DNA of 64,000 nt from Amylibacter sp. IMCC11727 (GTDB lineage: Bacteria > Pseudomonadota > Alphaproteobacteria > Rhodobacterales > Rhodobacteraceae), in contig NZ_CP122960.1 in the NCBI RefSeq assembly GCF_029854195.1, forward strand, positions 1,184,001-1,248,000, read 5' to 3'. The notes below the pieces were generated by a model. That model was not told the DNA's origin and did no database searches. It saw nothing but the letters and a program-made list of their open reading frames with translations. Made by a program: the position numbers and the translations under genes. Of the stretch, positions 33,589 through 42,354 are shown in pieces (the stretch's first letter is position 1; each line of letters begins with the position of its first letter).

Positions 33589-35236
33589 TAAGGGTCCCGC
33601 GATAGGCCGCGATAAGCCCTGTAAGAGGTGTCTTAAACTGTACATCAAAGGTGAATTTGCCCTCTGGGGCAGATTCATAGCTGCGCCCTTGCGGCAAAAG
33701 CGCGGTAGGGAGCGGTAGGCCAAAAAACGCCCAGCGGCGTGGGACCAAATCCAGTTCACCGTTTTTTAAAACCAGTGCGAGGGACACCGTGATCGGGCCA
33801 AACCGTTCGGTCAACAGGTGGGCGTTGCGTCCGTGGCCTTCTGCTTGGATGGAATGGAATGTTTGACCGCCGAAATTACGTTCCCATTTTTCGGTTCCGT
33901 TTTGTGGCGTGAAGGTGACGGTGACGGGGACGTCGCGGCCCGCTTTGGGCAATCTTAAAATCCATGCGGCCAGTTTGGCGAGTGGATTTGACCCTCGGGT
34001 CACTGTAGCGGTGCCAGACCATGACTTAATGCCCTTTGGTGTATGCAAATCTCGCAGGGGAGCTGGTAGCTCGTCAAAAGCGGGACCAAGGATGCGATGA
34101 TAAAGCGGTGCAGTCTCGTGCAGTGTTTCACGGATGCCAGTGGTGATGCTACGACGGGTAAACAGTGCATCGTAGTCGGAAAGTTCGAGGGCATGGGTGG
34201 CCGCGCGGGCCCCAGTGGGTGGGAATTTCCCCTTTACCATATTGCGAATGATCGACTCGATCGCCATGGACGGGATCAAAGGGCCATCGTCCCCTTCGGC
34301 CAGTAGGTTCCAAGTGCGTTCGACTGGGCCACTGGGTCCTGTGCCTGTGACGCGCACGAACATGCCGCCACGATGTTCACCGAATTTCATCAGGTTCAGG
34401 ATTTTGTAAAACAGGGGCGCCGCTGAAACGAGGTTTGGCAAGAGCCCACGACCGCGAACTTTGGCAAGGAGATTGAGCATACGATGTAGGATTTCAGGCA
34501 CAGGTCCCGCGCCCATCCAGATGCTATCGAGGTTGGGATAATCAGGGGGGATGACCTGAAGGTCTGGCACATCCACAAGCGAAAAGTGGATGTTGTAAAG
34601 TGGCAGTTCACCAGGGGGCGCGATGGTGGTGCGTCGGCTTTCGGTGAGCCCTTTTGCGGTGGTGCGCGCGCCGTTTCGTGTTAGCGCAATGGGATGCCCT
34701 GCGTATCCAACAACCGCGCGCATAACGTTGAGCCCGATCCCTGCATAAGGGGAAGGCGCAATGCCACCAGTGATGGTTTCAACGGTGATGTCCTTGGCCA
34801 GTTCGCGCACCACAGCGGCGGTGAGGACAGGGAAAGAAGAGACACCAGAGAGGGCGAAAACCCCGGCGGTTTTGGCCTGTTCATTCAGCGTTGAGAGGCC
34901 CGCGACAAAGTCGGACGCATCGGCGAAATCCACGTAAGGCACACCGTGTTCGATTGCGGCGCGGGCCACAAAATAACGATCATCGCCGTAGTTTTGAAAC
35001 GGACCCGACGCATCGACAATCAAATCAGGTGTGTCGATGCGTAGGTGCTGTGCGATATCTGCCCGATCAAGAAGGACCGGCGTGAGTTTCGATGCCCCTT
35101 GGTACGCGTCACAAAATGCCTGTGCTTTGGTCAAGGAACGCCCTGCGATCAGAAGGGAAAGCTCGGGCAAATCCGCAAGCAGTTGTACCAATCGCCCGCC
35201 AAAAACGCCGTATCCGCCGAGGATGAGGATTTTCAT
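33578..35236 (-). CDS. Saccharopine dehydrogenase-like NAD(P)-binding protein with C-terminal DUF4166-like domain
   Basis: The 552-residue protein starts with a Rossmann loop (MKILILGGYGVFGGRL) and the saccharopine dehydrogenase-type blocks DLIVDASGPFQNYG and VPYVDFADASDFV. From about residue 370 a second domain (LHETAPLYHRILG, then WERNFGGQTFHSIQ and ERFGPITVSLALV) matches the pattern I associate with DUF4166. It is unlikely to make lysine. It may act on a lipid or other substrate. The 332-base upstream gap holds a repeat array and a long inverted repeat. Confidence 0.8.
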   Translation of the reverse strand: MKILILGGYGVFGGRLVQLLADLPELSLLIAGRSLTKAQAFCDAYQGASKLTPVLLDRADIAQHLRIDTPDLIVDASGPFQNYGDDRYFVARAAIEHGVPYVDFADASDFVAGLSTLNEQAKTAGVFALSGVSSFPVLTAAVVRELAKDITVETITGGIAPSPYAGIGLNVMRAVVGYAGHPIALTRNGARTTAKGLTESRRTTIAPPGELPLYNIHFSLVDVPDLQVIPPDYPNLDSIWMGAGPVPEILHRMLNLLAKVRGRGLLPNLVSAAPLFYKILNLMKFGEHRGGMFVRVTGTGPSGPVERTWNLLAEGDDGPLIPSMAIESIIRNMVKGKFPPTGARAATHALELSDYDALFTRRSITTGIRETLHETAPLYHRILGPAFDELPAPLRDLHTPKGIKSWSGTATVTRGSNPLAKLAAWILRLPKAGRDVPVTVTFTPQNGTEKWERNFGGQTFHSIQAEGHGRNAHLLTERFGPITVSLALVLKNGELDLVPRRWAFFGLPLPTALLPQGRSYESAPEGKFTFDVQFKTPLTGLIAAYRGTLTKD

Positions 35237-35348
35237 AGAACTCCCCTTTCAAAAGCAGATTACGCAGATCATATCGTGCAGACGATAGGGCGTTTGGGCG
35301 CAGGGTTGAATGATGGGCCATTGAAAAGGCTGGGAAATTTGAATTGAG

Positions 35349-35421
35349 ACCCTGCAAATATGAAGCGTCTAAAAAAGCGTCATATATGAAGCTTCTATTT
35401 TAAGCGTCTAAAATGCAGGGT
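35349..35421. repeat. AAGCGTCT repeat array framed by ACCCTGCA/TGCAGGGT
   Basis: Four units start at 35363 (AAGCGTCT), 35375 (AAGCGTCA), 35389 (AAGCTTCT) and 35402 (AAGCGTCT), spaced 12 to 14 bp. The block is AT-rich between units. ACCCTGCA (35349-35356) and its exact complement TGCAGGGT (35414-35421) bracket it, and a further CCCTGCA is at 35440. The core resembles the array at 31211. It lies 113-185 bases upstream of the saccharopine-dehydrogenase-like gene. Confidence 0.7.
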
Positions 35422-35461
35422 GTTCAAACGGCTTGGCGGCCCTGCACATTACACGATCTAA

Positions 35462-35516
35462 AGCATCCTGCCAAAAACTTGAATCATTCCCGTAATGCCA
35501 CCTTTGGCAGGATGCT
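35462..35516. repeat. Perfect 14-bp inverted repeat with 27-bp spacer
   Basis: AGCATCCTGCCAAA (35462-35475) and TTTGGCAGGATGCT (35503-35516) are exact complements. It is downstream of the minus-strand sirtuin gene and upstream of the repeat array. Without a T-run it is a weak terminator candidate. It could also be an operator or the remains of a small mobile element. Confidence 0.6.
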
Positions 35517-35568
35517 CAGTGTTGGTTCGCTGCCTTGTCGCGGGCCGTAACAACTGCGTGGCTCGGGA

Positions 35569-36273
35569 TTAACGTTTGGTGCTATTGCGTTGTTGGCTTA
35601 AAACCTCTTCCACCCAAGTGGGGACCAGTTGCGTGGCGGGGCCTGTGCGGCTTTCGTCAAATGCACCAGAGCTGGTTTCCAGATTCAGTTCCAGCGTTCG
35701 CAGGCCTAGCGCGTTGGCCGATTGCACAAAGCCAGCGGCAGGATAAACCGTGCCAGATGTCCCGATGGAAACAAATAAATCGGCGGTGCGAAGTTTGCTT
35801 TCAATGCTATTCATACCTTGGGGGATTTCGCCAAACCATACGATATCGGGGCGCGTGGACGGGGCCGTGCATTTGGGGCAGGGATCTGTGGTGTGCATTT
35901 CTGTGGGTGCAGGCCATGTGTGGCCACAGGCCGAACACGTGGCACGATTGAGCGCACCGTGCATGTGCAGCACGTTTTGGCTTCCACCCCGTTCGTGCAG
36001 ATCATCGACATTCTGGGTGACTATCAGCACGTCACCCGTGTGTTGACGTTCAAGTTTGGCCAGTGCGCGGTGTGCGGCGTTTGGCTCTGCCTGTGCCGCA
36101 TTTGCGCGACGGGCGTTGTAAAACCGATGCACCAAATCAGGATCAGCGGCGAAGCCTTCGGGGGTTGCCACTTGTTCGATGGGGTATTGTTCCCAAAGCC
36201 CGCCTGCATCGCGGAACGTGCCGATGCCGCTTTCGGCGGAAATGCCTGCGCCAGTGAGGATGACTATGCTCAT
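35569..36273 (-). CDS. cobB: NAD-dependent protein deacylase, sirtuin family
   Basis: Sirtuins remove acyl groups from lysines using NAD+. The 234-residue protein has GAGISAESGIGTFRD at the start, TQNVDDLHERGG near 86-97, and the catalytic histidine H105 in LHMHGAL. Four zinc cysteines are present (C113, C116, C132, C135). The pair Tyr52 and Arg55 in FYNARR matches the YxxR signature of desuccinylase-capable (SIRT5-like) enzymes. So removal of succinyl or malonyl groups is plausible. Confidence 0.94.
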   Translation of the reverse strand: MSIVILTGAGISAESGIGTFRDAGGLWEQYPIEQVATPEGFAADPDLVHRFYNARRANAAQAEPNAAHRALAKLERQHTGDVLIVTQNVDDLHERGGSQNVLHMHGALNRATCSACGHTWPAPTEMHTTDPCPKCTAPSTRPDIVWFGEIPQGMNSIESKLRTADLFVSIGTSGTVYPAAGFVQSANALGLRTLELNLETSSGAFDESRTGPATQLVPTWVEEVLSQQRNSTKR

Positions 36274-36313
36274 TGTTTGGGCCTGTGTGTATGTGTGGGA
36301 AAAGGAGTGTCTA

Positions 36314-36775
36314 ATGACCTACCGTATTCAATTTGTCTGTCTTGGCAACATATGCCGATCCCCCACTGCCGAAGGCGTCATGCGTGGATTGGTAACGCAG
36401 GCTGGCGCGGATATTGAGGTAGAGAGTGCGGGGACCAGCGGGTGGCACAATGGCAAGCTGCCAGATGCACGCTCCATGGCAGAGGCAAAGCGGCGAGGGT
36501 ATGATTTGTCGTCGCAGCGGTCATCTCAGGTGAGCCAGGCGGATTTCGACAGGTTTGATCTGATCATCGGTATGGATCATTCCAACATGGCAAATTTACG
36601 CGCCATTGCGCCTTGTGGGGCCAAGGCCGAGATGAAGATGTTGTTGGATTACTTACCCGAACAGCCGCTGCGCGAGGTGCCCGATCCCTATTACGAAGAC
36701 GGGTTTGATCAGGTGTTTGATCTGATCGAAGCGGCTTGTCGTGCGGTGTTGGCGGATGTAACCGCTAAAGAATAA
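36314..36775 (+). CDS. Low-molecular-weight protein tyrosine phosphatase
   Basis: The 153-residue protein has the C-x5-R active loop CLGNICRSP at residues 9-17 and the general acid Asp in VPDPYYED near 125. ATG 36314 follows AAAGGAG at 36301. It is divergent from the sirtuin gene, with starts only 40 bases apart. The end overlaps the MAPEG gene by 11 bases. The target is unknown. Confidence 0.94.
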   Translation: MTYRIQFVCLGNICRSPTAEGVMRGLVTQAGADIEVESAGTSGWHNGKLPDARSMAEAKRRGYDLSSQRSSQVSQADFDRFDLIIGMDHSNMANLRAIAPCGAKAEMKMLLDYLPEQPLREVPDPYYEDGFDQVFDLIEAACRAVLADVTAKE

Positions 36776-37160
36776 GGCCGAGCGCGAGGCCGATGACGCC
36801 CAAAAGATGGGACAAGATCGTCAGCATCATGCCACCGGCACGAAAGACGAGCGGTTTTTTTTCGCCAAAAAAGTGGATCGCGTGGGCGATGCGGCCCAGA
36901 ACCAATAAGGCGGCCAAAACCATGGCCGTCGGGGCAGAGTTCATCGCTTCGTTCAAGCCAATTAGGATCAGGCCCAATGGGATTTGTTCGGCTGCGTTCG
37001 CATGGCCGCGTATCTTTTTGGCCAAAACAGGATCGCCATTGTCCCCCATTGCGATGCGTTCCTTGCCGCGCTGGAGGCCGATCTGAAAGGTCATAAAGAT
37101 ATACATCGCTCCAAGAATAACAGCGGCAGCGGCGGTCACGTTCAGGGGAAAGTCAGACAT
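36765..37160 (-). CDS. MAPEG family membrane protein
   Basis: The 131-residue protein has four helices and the pattern typical of bacterial MAPEG proteins: RGKERIAMGDNGDPVLAKKIRGHANAAEQIPLGLILIGLNE, then ALLVLGRIAHAIHFFG. MAPEG enzymes are glutathione-dependent membrane transferases or peroxidases. The conserved Arg, Asn and Glu of the second segment are present. It lies next to, and converges with, the phosphatase gene. Confidence 0.88.
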   Translation of the reverse strand: MSDFPLNVTAAAAVILGAMYIFMTFQIGLQRGKERIAMGDNGDPVLAKKIRGHANAAEQIPLGLILIGLNEAMNSAPTAMVLAALLVLGRIAHAIHFFGEKKPLVFRAGGMMLTILSHLLGVIGLALGLIL

Positions 37161-37181
37161 ATGTGTTTCCTTTGCAGATAC

Positions 37182-37210
37182 AAAAAAGCCGGGGTCGAGC
37201 CCCGGCTTTT
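37182..37210 (-). terminator. Rho-independent terminator of the Bax-inhibitor gene
   Basis: GCCGGGG (37188-37194) and CCCCGGC (37200-37206) form a 7-bp stem with a 5-base loop. The + strand A-run 37182-37187 is a T-run at the end of minus-strand transcripts. It lies 20 bases after the stop of the gene at 37227. The T-rich side at 37207 could also end transcripts from the other direction. Confidence 0.85.
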
Positions 37211-37226
37211 CTTAAGATGTGTTGGC

Positions 37227-37997
37227 TTATTCTTGATTGCCGAACAGCTGTAGCAACATCATGAACATGTTGATGAAGTTCAGATACAAGCTGAGCGCAC
37301 CCATGATGGCGGATTTGCCAAGCCATTCTGTGTCGCCGTGGTGGGCGTGAACAAGGTAAGTGTTTTTGATGTTTTGCGTGTCATAGGCGGTGAGGCCAGC
37401 AAACACGAGCACACCAATGATGTTCACAGCAAAAGCCAAGCCATCAGACTGCATCCAGATGTTGAGGATGGACACACCGATGATGCCGATCAGGCCCATA
37501 AACAGGAAGCTGCCCCAACCAGAAAGATCTTTCTTGGTGGTGTAGCCCCAAAGGCTGATGGAGGCGAACATGATCGTTGTTGCAAAGAAGATCTGTGCGA
37601 TTGTGATTTCAGCGAAGACTGCGAAAATCCAAGAGATCGACAAGCCCATGACGGCCGCAAAGGCCCAGAACACGATTTGTGCTGTGCCCATGGACATGCG
37701 GTTGATCATGGCAGAAAGGCCAAACACAAAAGCAAGCGGTGCGAACATGATAATCCAGCGGATCGGGCTAGAGTACATGGCCTGAAGCATGCCTGTTGAG
37801 AAAATTGCGGTTTCTTCGCCGTTGATCGCGCGGGCAAAGTCTGTGCCCACGAAGTAAGCGACGATACCTGTGATGAACATGGCCACGGACATCAGCCCGT
37901 AAACTTTGTTCATGTGCGCGCGCAGCCCAGCGTCGATCTGGGTGGCATCGACACCCACACCTGCATTTGCGCGGCGGACTGTCTCGTATTGTGCCAT
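37227..37997 (-). CDS. Bax inhibitor-1/YccA family membrane protein
   Basis: The 256-residue protein has seven helices and a hydrophilic start (about 30 residues). Family motifs are VYGLMSVAMFITG near 33, MFAPLAFVF near 85, and the C-terminal ALSLYLNFINMFMMLLQLFGNQE. Relatives (YccA, YetJ) are pH-gated calcium leak channels or FtsH regulators. It has its own terminator and a 138-base upstream gap, so it is likely a single-gene unit. Confidence 0.93.
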   Translation of the reverse strand: MAQYETVRRANAGVGVDATQIDAGLRAHMNKVYGLMSVAMFITGIVAYFVGTDFARAINGEETAIFSTGMLQAMYSSPIRWIIMFAPLAFVFGLSAMINRMSMGTAQIVFWAFAAVMGLSISWIFAVFAEITIAQIFFATTIMFASISLWGYTTKKDLSGWGSFLFMGLIGIIGVSILNIWMQSDGLAFAVNIIGVLVFAGLTAYDTQNIKNTYLVHAHHGDTEWLGKSAIMGALSLYLNFINMFMMLLQLFGNQE

Positions 37998-38135
37998 TTG
38001 GTTTTCTCCTTGAAAAAACAGTTAAAACGACAGCCGAACAATTGCCCGACTGTTTCACTAATGAATATCGGCGTGTTCGACCATTTTTTCAAGGTTTTTC
38101 GTTGGATTTTCGCGAAACATTTTCCGAAACAAATC

Positions 38136-38351
38136 TTAACGCAGCCAATGGGTTGGAACGTCCCAAAAGGCGCGATTTGCTTCGTCTTGGGCCTCTGTTG
38201 GGGTGCGCCCAATGTCATTTAGACGTTCTGGGGGCAGGTTTTTGAGCGCATGGCGTTCCTGTGCCACGCGTAACATGGCACGCAGTTTGCGTGTGGGGCC
38301 TTTCGCGGGGGTTAGACTGCGCAAAATACCAAGAGTCGCGGAAGAAAACAT
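38136..38351 (-). CDS. DUF1127 small protein
   Basis: This 71-residue basic protein ends with the DUF1127 pattern ALKNLPPERLNDIGRTPTEAQDEANRAFWDVPTHW. Small DUF1127 proteins of alphaproteobacteria are linked to RNA turnover and phosphate or carbon responses, often binding RNA. AAAGGA precedes the start. It is divergent from the LysR gene. Confidence 0.88.
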   Translation of the reverse strand: MFSSATLGILRSLTPAKGPTRKLRAMLRVAQERHALKNLPPERLNDIGRTPTEAQDEANRAFWDVPTHWLR

Positions 38352-38476
38352 AAGATCGTCCTTTCAGTTTGGCGATGCAAAATGAGTTTCGCATCAAATT
38401 TCTTGATATTGGTGTGACACAGGGGTATTCATTTGAAAAACGAATGTTTGTGAAGTTTTACATCAAGGAGCGTGAT

Positions 38477-39364
38477 ATGGCGCGAAATCTGGATTTAACC
38501 GCATTACGCAGTTTCGTGGCTGTGGCGGACACAGGCGGGGTCACACGGGCGGCGGCGCAGTTACACCTGACGCAATCGGCGGTGTCGATGCAGCTCAAGC
38601 GGTTGGAGGAAAGTTTGGGGCAAAGCCTGCTCGACCGATCCAATCGCAGTGTCACGCCAACGGCCCAGGGAGAGTTGTTGTTGAGTTATGGGCGGCGGTT
38701 GCTGGCGCTCAATGACGAAGTTTGGACCCGCATGACCGATCAAAAGTTCCAAGGGGAAGTAATCTTTGGCGTACCACATGATATTGTGTACCCGCATATT
38801 CCGATGGTTTTGAAGAAATTCTCAAAGGCGTATCCGCGGGTGAAGGTGAACCTCGTGTCGTCTTTCACCTCTGAATTAAAGGCGATGTTCGCCGCAGGGG
38901 ATTGTGATGTGGTTCTGACCACGGAAACAGGCCGCGATGAGGGGGCGATCAAGCTGACGGATTTGGATCTGGTCTGGTACGGCGCCCCCAATGGCACCGC
39001 GTGGAAGGAACGCCCGCTGCGTGTGGCATCGGAAAAACAGTGTATCTTTCGGGCCATTTCGCTCAAGGCGCTGGATGATGCCAATATTGATTGGGAAATG
39101 GGTGTGGATACCAGTTCGTCCATGACGGTCGAAGCATCCCTGAGCGCAGATTTGGCAGTTCATGCACGGTTAAAAGGGACGGGGGCGCAGTATCTTGAAG
39201 AAATCGACCATGGGGGCGCTTTGCCCGAATTGCCAAAATTTCAGGTCAATATGATGGTGGCTCCCACATCCCAAAGCCTGATTGCGTCTGAATTGGCTGA
39301 AATGGTACGAGCGGCCTATTGCAAAGATGTAGACCGCGTGTCGGACGTGCGCTTGGCGGGGTAA
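38477..39364 (+). CDS. LysR family transcriptional regulator
   Basis: The 295-residue protein has the N-terminal helix-turn-helix (LDLTALRSFVAVADTGGVTRAAAQLHLTQSAVSMQLKRLEE) and the periplasmic-binding-like effector domain from about residue 90. ATG 38477 follows AAGGAG by six bases. The likely control target is unclear. Divergent DUF1127 is the nearest candidate. The gene 39410 may follow in the same transcript. Confidence 0.92.
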   Translation: MARNLDLTALRSFVAVADTGGVTRAAAQLHLTQSAVSMQLKRLEESLGQSLLDRSNRSVTPTAQGELLLSYGRRLLALNDEVWTRMTDQKFQGEVIFGVPHDIVYPHIPMVLKKFSKAYPRVKVNLVSSFTSELKAMFAAGDCDVVLTTETGRDEGAIKLTDLDLVWYGAPNGTAWKERPLRVASEKQCIFRAISLKALDDANIDWEMGVDTSSSMTVEASLSADLAVHARLKGTGAQYLEEIDHGGALPELPKFQVNMMVAPTSQSLIASELAEMVRAAYCKDVDRVSDVRLAG

Positions 39365-39409
39365 CGTGGGCTGATCTGGGCGAGCTCGCACGGGCAAAAG
39401 GAGCCATCT

Positions 39410-39886
39410 GTGGTGCAGATAATACAGACAGACCTGCCAAAAGATGCCTTGTTGGCGCGGTATGCGGAGCAGGGGCACACGGATTGTTTTGCTGCCGATG
39501 TGGGGCGCGATGTGGTGTTTGCGGACTTTGTTGAAGGGTTTTACACCAGTTGGTTGTTTAAGGTGGAGCGGGTCATCCTTCGGCTGGCAAACCATCCATC
39601 GATAGATGCTGAGGCCGTGGAATTGGCGGCGGGTACGCGCGAACAATTTGCGGCGTGGACTGTCGAGGACCGCGTGTCGGATCAGATTTTGATGTGCGAT
39701 ATAAGCGGGCGCACGCGATCTTGGCTGATGGTGGAACCGAGGGGTGGTGGCACGCGGCTGTATTTCGGATCGGCGGTGGTTCCAGATCAAAAAACAGGAA
39801 GGATGGGTTTCCTGTTCCGCGCTTTGATGGGGTTTCACAAACTGTATTCGATTTTGTTGCTAAAGACGGCCGCGCGCAATTTGTGA
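39410..39886 (+). CDS. Hypothetical protein (158 aa)
   Basis: I do not recognise the family with certainty. The protein is mixed alpha/beta without signal peptide. Conserved-looking segments are FADFVEGFYTSWLFKVERVILRL, REQFAAWTVEDRVSDQILMCD, SWLMVEPRGGGTRLYFGSAVVP and the hydrophobic FLFRALMGFHKLYSILLLK at the end. The order resembles DUF2867-type proteins. It starts at GTG 39410 (or GTG 39413) after AAAAGGAG. It follows LysR by 45 bases. Confidence 0.7.
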   Translation: MVQIIQTDLPKDALLARYAEQGHTDCFAADVGRDVVFADFVEGFYTSWLFKVERVILRLANHPSIDAEAVELAAGTREQFAAWTVEDRVSDQILMCDISGRTRSWLMVEPRGGGTRLYFGSAVVPDQKTGRMGFLFRALMGFHKLYSILLLKTAARNL

Positions 39887-39967
39887 GCCGTGGGGTCACG
39901 GTTGGCATTCCACGGATCGGGGATTAACCTAAACTAACCTAACCTGATCGCAACGCAGGACGCCACA

Positions 39968-40963
39968 ATGCTCCAGTTTTCGCTTCTCGATCTGTCGCCA
40001 ATTCCCGAGGGAAAGACCGAGGCAGATGCTTTGGCCAATACAGTGAAATTGGCGCAGGCGGCGGAGCGGTTTGGCTATCATCGGTATTGGATGGCGGAGC
40101 ATCACAACATGCCAGGCATCGCCAGTGCAGCCACATCTGTGGTGATCGGGCATGTGGCGGGGGCGACAAACACCATTCGTGTGGGGGCTGGTGGGATCAT
40201 GCTGCCCAATCATGCGCCGTTGGTGATTGCAGAACAATTTGGCACGCTGGCCACGCTGTATCCTGATCGTATTGATCTGGGGCTTGGGCGAGCGCCTGGT
40301 ACGGATATGGCCACCGCGCGGGCTCTGCGCCGTCATATGGCCCCAGAAGACAGCTTTCCCCAAGATGTGGCAGAGCTGATCGGATATTTCGGTGACTCGG
40401 ACGGGGCGCGGGTGCAGGCGATTCCGGGGCGTGGGACGCATGTGCCAGTGTGGATTTTGGGATCAAGCCTGTATGGAGCGCAATTGGCAGCACATTTGGG
40501 GCTGCCCTATGCGTTTGCATCGCATTTTGCCCCTGCCATGCTGGAAGAAGCTGCCGAGATTTATCGGCGGTCTTTTCAACCGTCAGATTGGTTGGCACAG
40601 CCTTATTTCATGATGGCGGCAGGGGTTTGTGCCGCAGATACGGATGAAGAGGCGGTGCGGTTGCGGTCCTCTCAATTACTGGCGTTTGCGCGGTTGCGTA
40701 CGGGCGTGCCTGGCAAGTTGCCTTTGCCCGTTGACGATATTGCTGAACACGTTCCAGCCCATGTGCTGGCAGGGGTCAATCAGGCGCTGGGTTGTTCGGC
40801 CACAGGATCAAGAGACACCGTGGCCGCACAATTGGCGCAGTTGGTCGATGCGTTTCAGCCAGATGAATTAATGGTAACTGGTATGATCCATGATCCACGC
40901 GCACGGGTGCGATCGTTTGAGATTGCGGGGGAGGTGTTGAAGGAGATGGTTGTGGGCGGATGA
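39968..40963 (+). CDS. Luciferase-like flavin monooxygenase (LLM class, MsnO8 type)
   Basis: The 331-residue protein has the TIM-barrel pattern of LLM flavin enzymes: LSPIPEGKTEADAL at the start, YHRYWMAEHHNMPGIASAATSVVIG, RVGAGGIMLPNHAPLVIAEQFGTLATLYPDRIDLGLGRAPG and PVWILGSSLYGAQLAA. It would use reduced FMN from a separate reductase. The substrate is unknown. The gap after it (40964-41330) holds only a possible gene remnant. Confidence 0.93.
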   Translation: MLQFSLLDLSPIPEGKTEADALANTVKLAQAAERFGYHRYWMAEHHNMPGIASAATSVVIGHVAGATNTIRVGAGGIMLPNHAPLVIAEQFGTLATLYPDRIDLGLGRAPGTDMATARALRRHMAPEDSFPQDVAELIGYFGDSDGARVQAIPGRGTHVPVWILGSSLYGAQLAAHLGLPYAFASHFAPAMLEEAAEIYRRSFQPSDWLAQPYFMMAAGVCAADTDEEAVRLRSSQLLAFARLRTGVPGKLPLPVDDIAEHVPAHVLAGVNQALGCSATGSRDTVAAQLAQLVDAFQPDELMVTGMIHDPRARVRSFEIAGEVLKEMVVGG

Positions 40964-41109
40964 GGTCTGGAAGGCCGGACAACAAAGGGCGCGAGCTTGT
41001 TGACGAACGCCGTAGGGAGCAAAGACGATGTTTGCATTCTTCGCGCTTGTCGTCAGTCTTAAAATGACGGAACCTATTGGTTTAAAGAGAAAACGGATTC
41101 AATGTAGTT

Positions 41110-41283
41110 ATGATCGTTCGACTGGCCAAAGAACAAGATCGCAAAAAGTGGGATGCTCTGTTCGAATCCTACTGTGAGTTTGGCGGAGGCGAACAGAAAT
41201 CTGAAACGAATTATGGCGCCAGGGCAGTTTATGATCGGCACGCCACGAAAAGTAATTGGATCACCTACCACCTGAACACTTGA
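41110..41283 (+). pseudogene. Possible GNAT acetyltransferase N-terminal remnant
   Basis: A 57-codon frame starts MIVRLAKEQDRKKWDALFESY, which matches the first helix pattern of a GNAT subfamily (DRxxWxxLFxxY). It then diverges and stops without the acetyl-CoA loop. No ribosome-binding site is clear (AATGTAGTT before it). Composition is more AT-rich than nearby genes. It is the only coding-like sequence in the 367-base gap 40964-41330. It could be chance. Confidence 0.3.
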
Positions 41284-41330
41284 GCACCGTTACTTCGGTC
41301 GCCAAGCGGGCTTTCGTTCATTCCTCCTCG

Positions 41331-42293
41331 TCATTCCACCGTCACCACAACCTTACCCGTTGCTTTGCGGGTGCGCAGCAGATCTAGCGCTTCGTTGGCT
41401 TGATCGAGCGGTAGGACGTTGCTGACGTGGGGTTTGATTTTGCCTGCTTCGTGCCAGTCCAAAAGGGTGGCGAGGCTGTCGCCGAGGACTCTGGGGTTCA
41501 CGCGTGAGTAGCCGCCCCAGTAATAGCCGATGACTGTCAGGTTTTTGACGAGTAGGTGATTGGCGGGGATTTGGGGCACGGTGCCAGAGGCAAAGCCAAG
41601 GGGGATCAAGCGGCCATCGGGGTTGGTGGCCCGCATCGCGGCGGTGAACTGATCGCCGCCCACGGGATCATAGACCACATCCGCGCCGCCAAGCGCTTTG
41701 ACCGTGGTGCGAATGTCATCGGTTTCCGAATTGATGAGATGATCCGCGCCTGCCTGTTTCGCGATGTCGAGTTTTTCCGCGTTGCGGGCCACGGCGATGA
41801 CTTCGGCGCCCATGAGTTTCCCAAGCTCAACGGCGGTCAGGCCAACGCCGCCTGATGCACCAAGCACCAATAGGCGTTCACCCGCTTGCATGCGTGCGCG
41901 GTAATCAAGCGCGAGGTGAGCTGTGCCATATCCCACAGGAAAGGCCGCTGCGTCGATCATGTCCATGCTGTCTGGGATCGGCAGACAGATATCGGCAGGA
42001 ATCGCGGCATAGTCTGCTATTCCACCAAATCCTGTATAAGAAATGACCCGCTGACCAACGGAAAGATTGGTCACATCCGAACCGATTTTTTCGATTGTGC
42101 CCGACAATTCCATCCCCAGCGTAAAAGGCAGGGGTGGTTTTTCCTGATATGTGCCCTTGAGCAGCAACAGATCGCCAAAATTCAACGCACAGGCGGCCAC
42201 GCGCACAAGCATCTGATCCGCACCAATATCAGGGGTGGGAATGGTTTGAAGGCTGAGAGGTTGGCCGTGTTCGGTCACTTGCATGGCACGCAT
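41331..42293 (-). CDS. NADPH:quinone oxidoreductase family protein (zinc-less MDR)
   Basis: The 320-residue protein has the quinone reductase pattern: RVAACALNFGDLLLLKGTYQ near 32-51, PFTLGMELSGTIEKIGSDV, and the NADPH loop LLVLGASGGVGLTAVELGKLMGAEVIAVAR near 143-172. It lacks the zinc cysteines of alcohol dehydrogenases. AAAGGA is eight bases before ATG 42293. It is divergent from the Xre regulator gene across a 356-base gap. Confidence 0.93.
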   Translation of the reverse strand: MRAMQVTEHGQPLSLQTIPTPDIGADQMLVRVAACALNFGDLLLLKGTYQEKPPLPFTLGMELSGTIEKIGSDVTNLSVGQRVISYTGFGGIADYAAIPADICLPIPDSMDMIDAAAFPVGYGTAHLALDYRARMQAGERLLVLGASGGVGLTAVELGKLMGAEVIAVARNAEKLDIAKQAGADHLINSETDDIRTTVKALGGADVVYDPVGGDQFTAAMRATNPDGRLIPLGFASGTVPQIPANHLLVKNLTVIGYYWGGYSRVNPRVLGDSLATLLDWHEAGKIKPHVSNVLPLDQANEALDLLRTRKATGKVVVTVE

Positions 42294-42354
42294 TGGAAGG
42301 GTCCTTTGTGGGGTTTTCTTAAGGGTCGGCTTTGCTGTTGGCGAAGATGATCGT

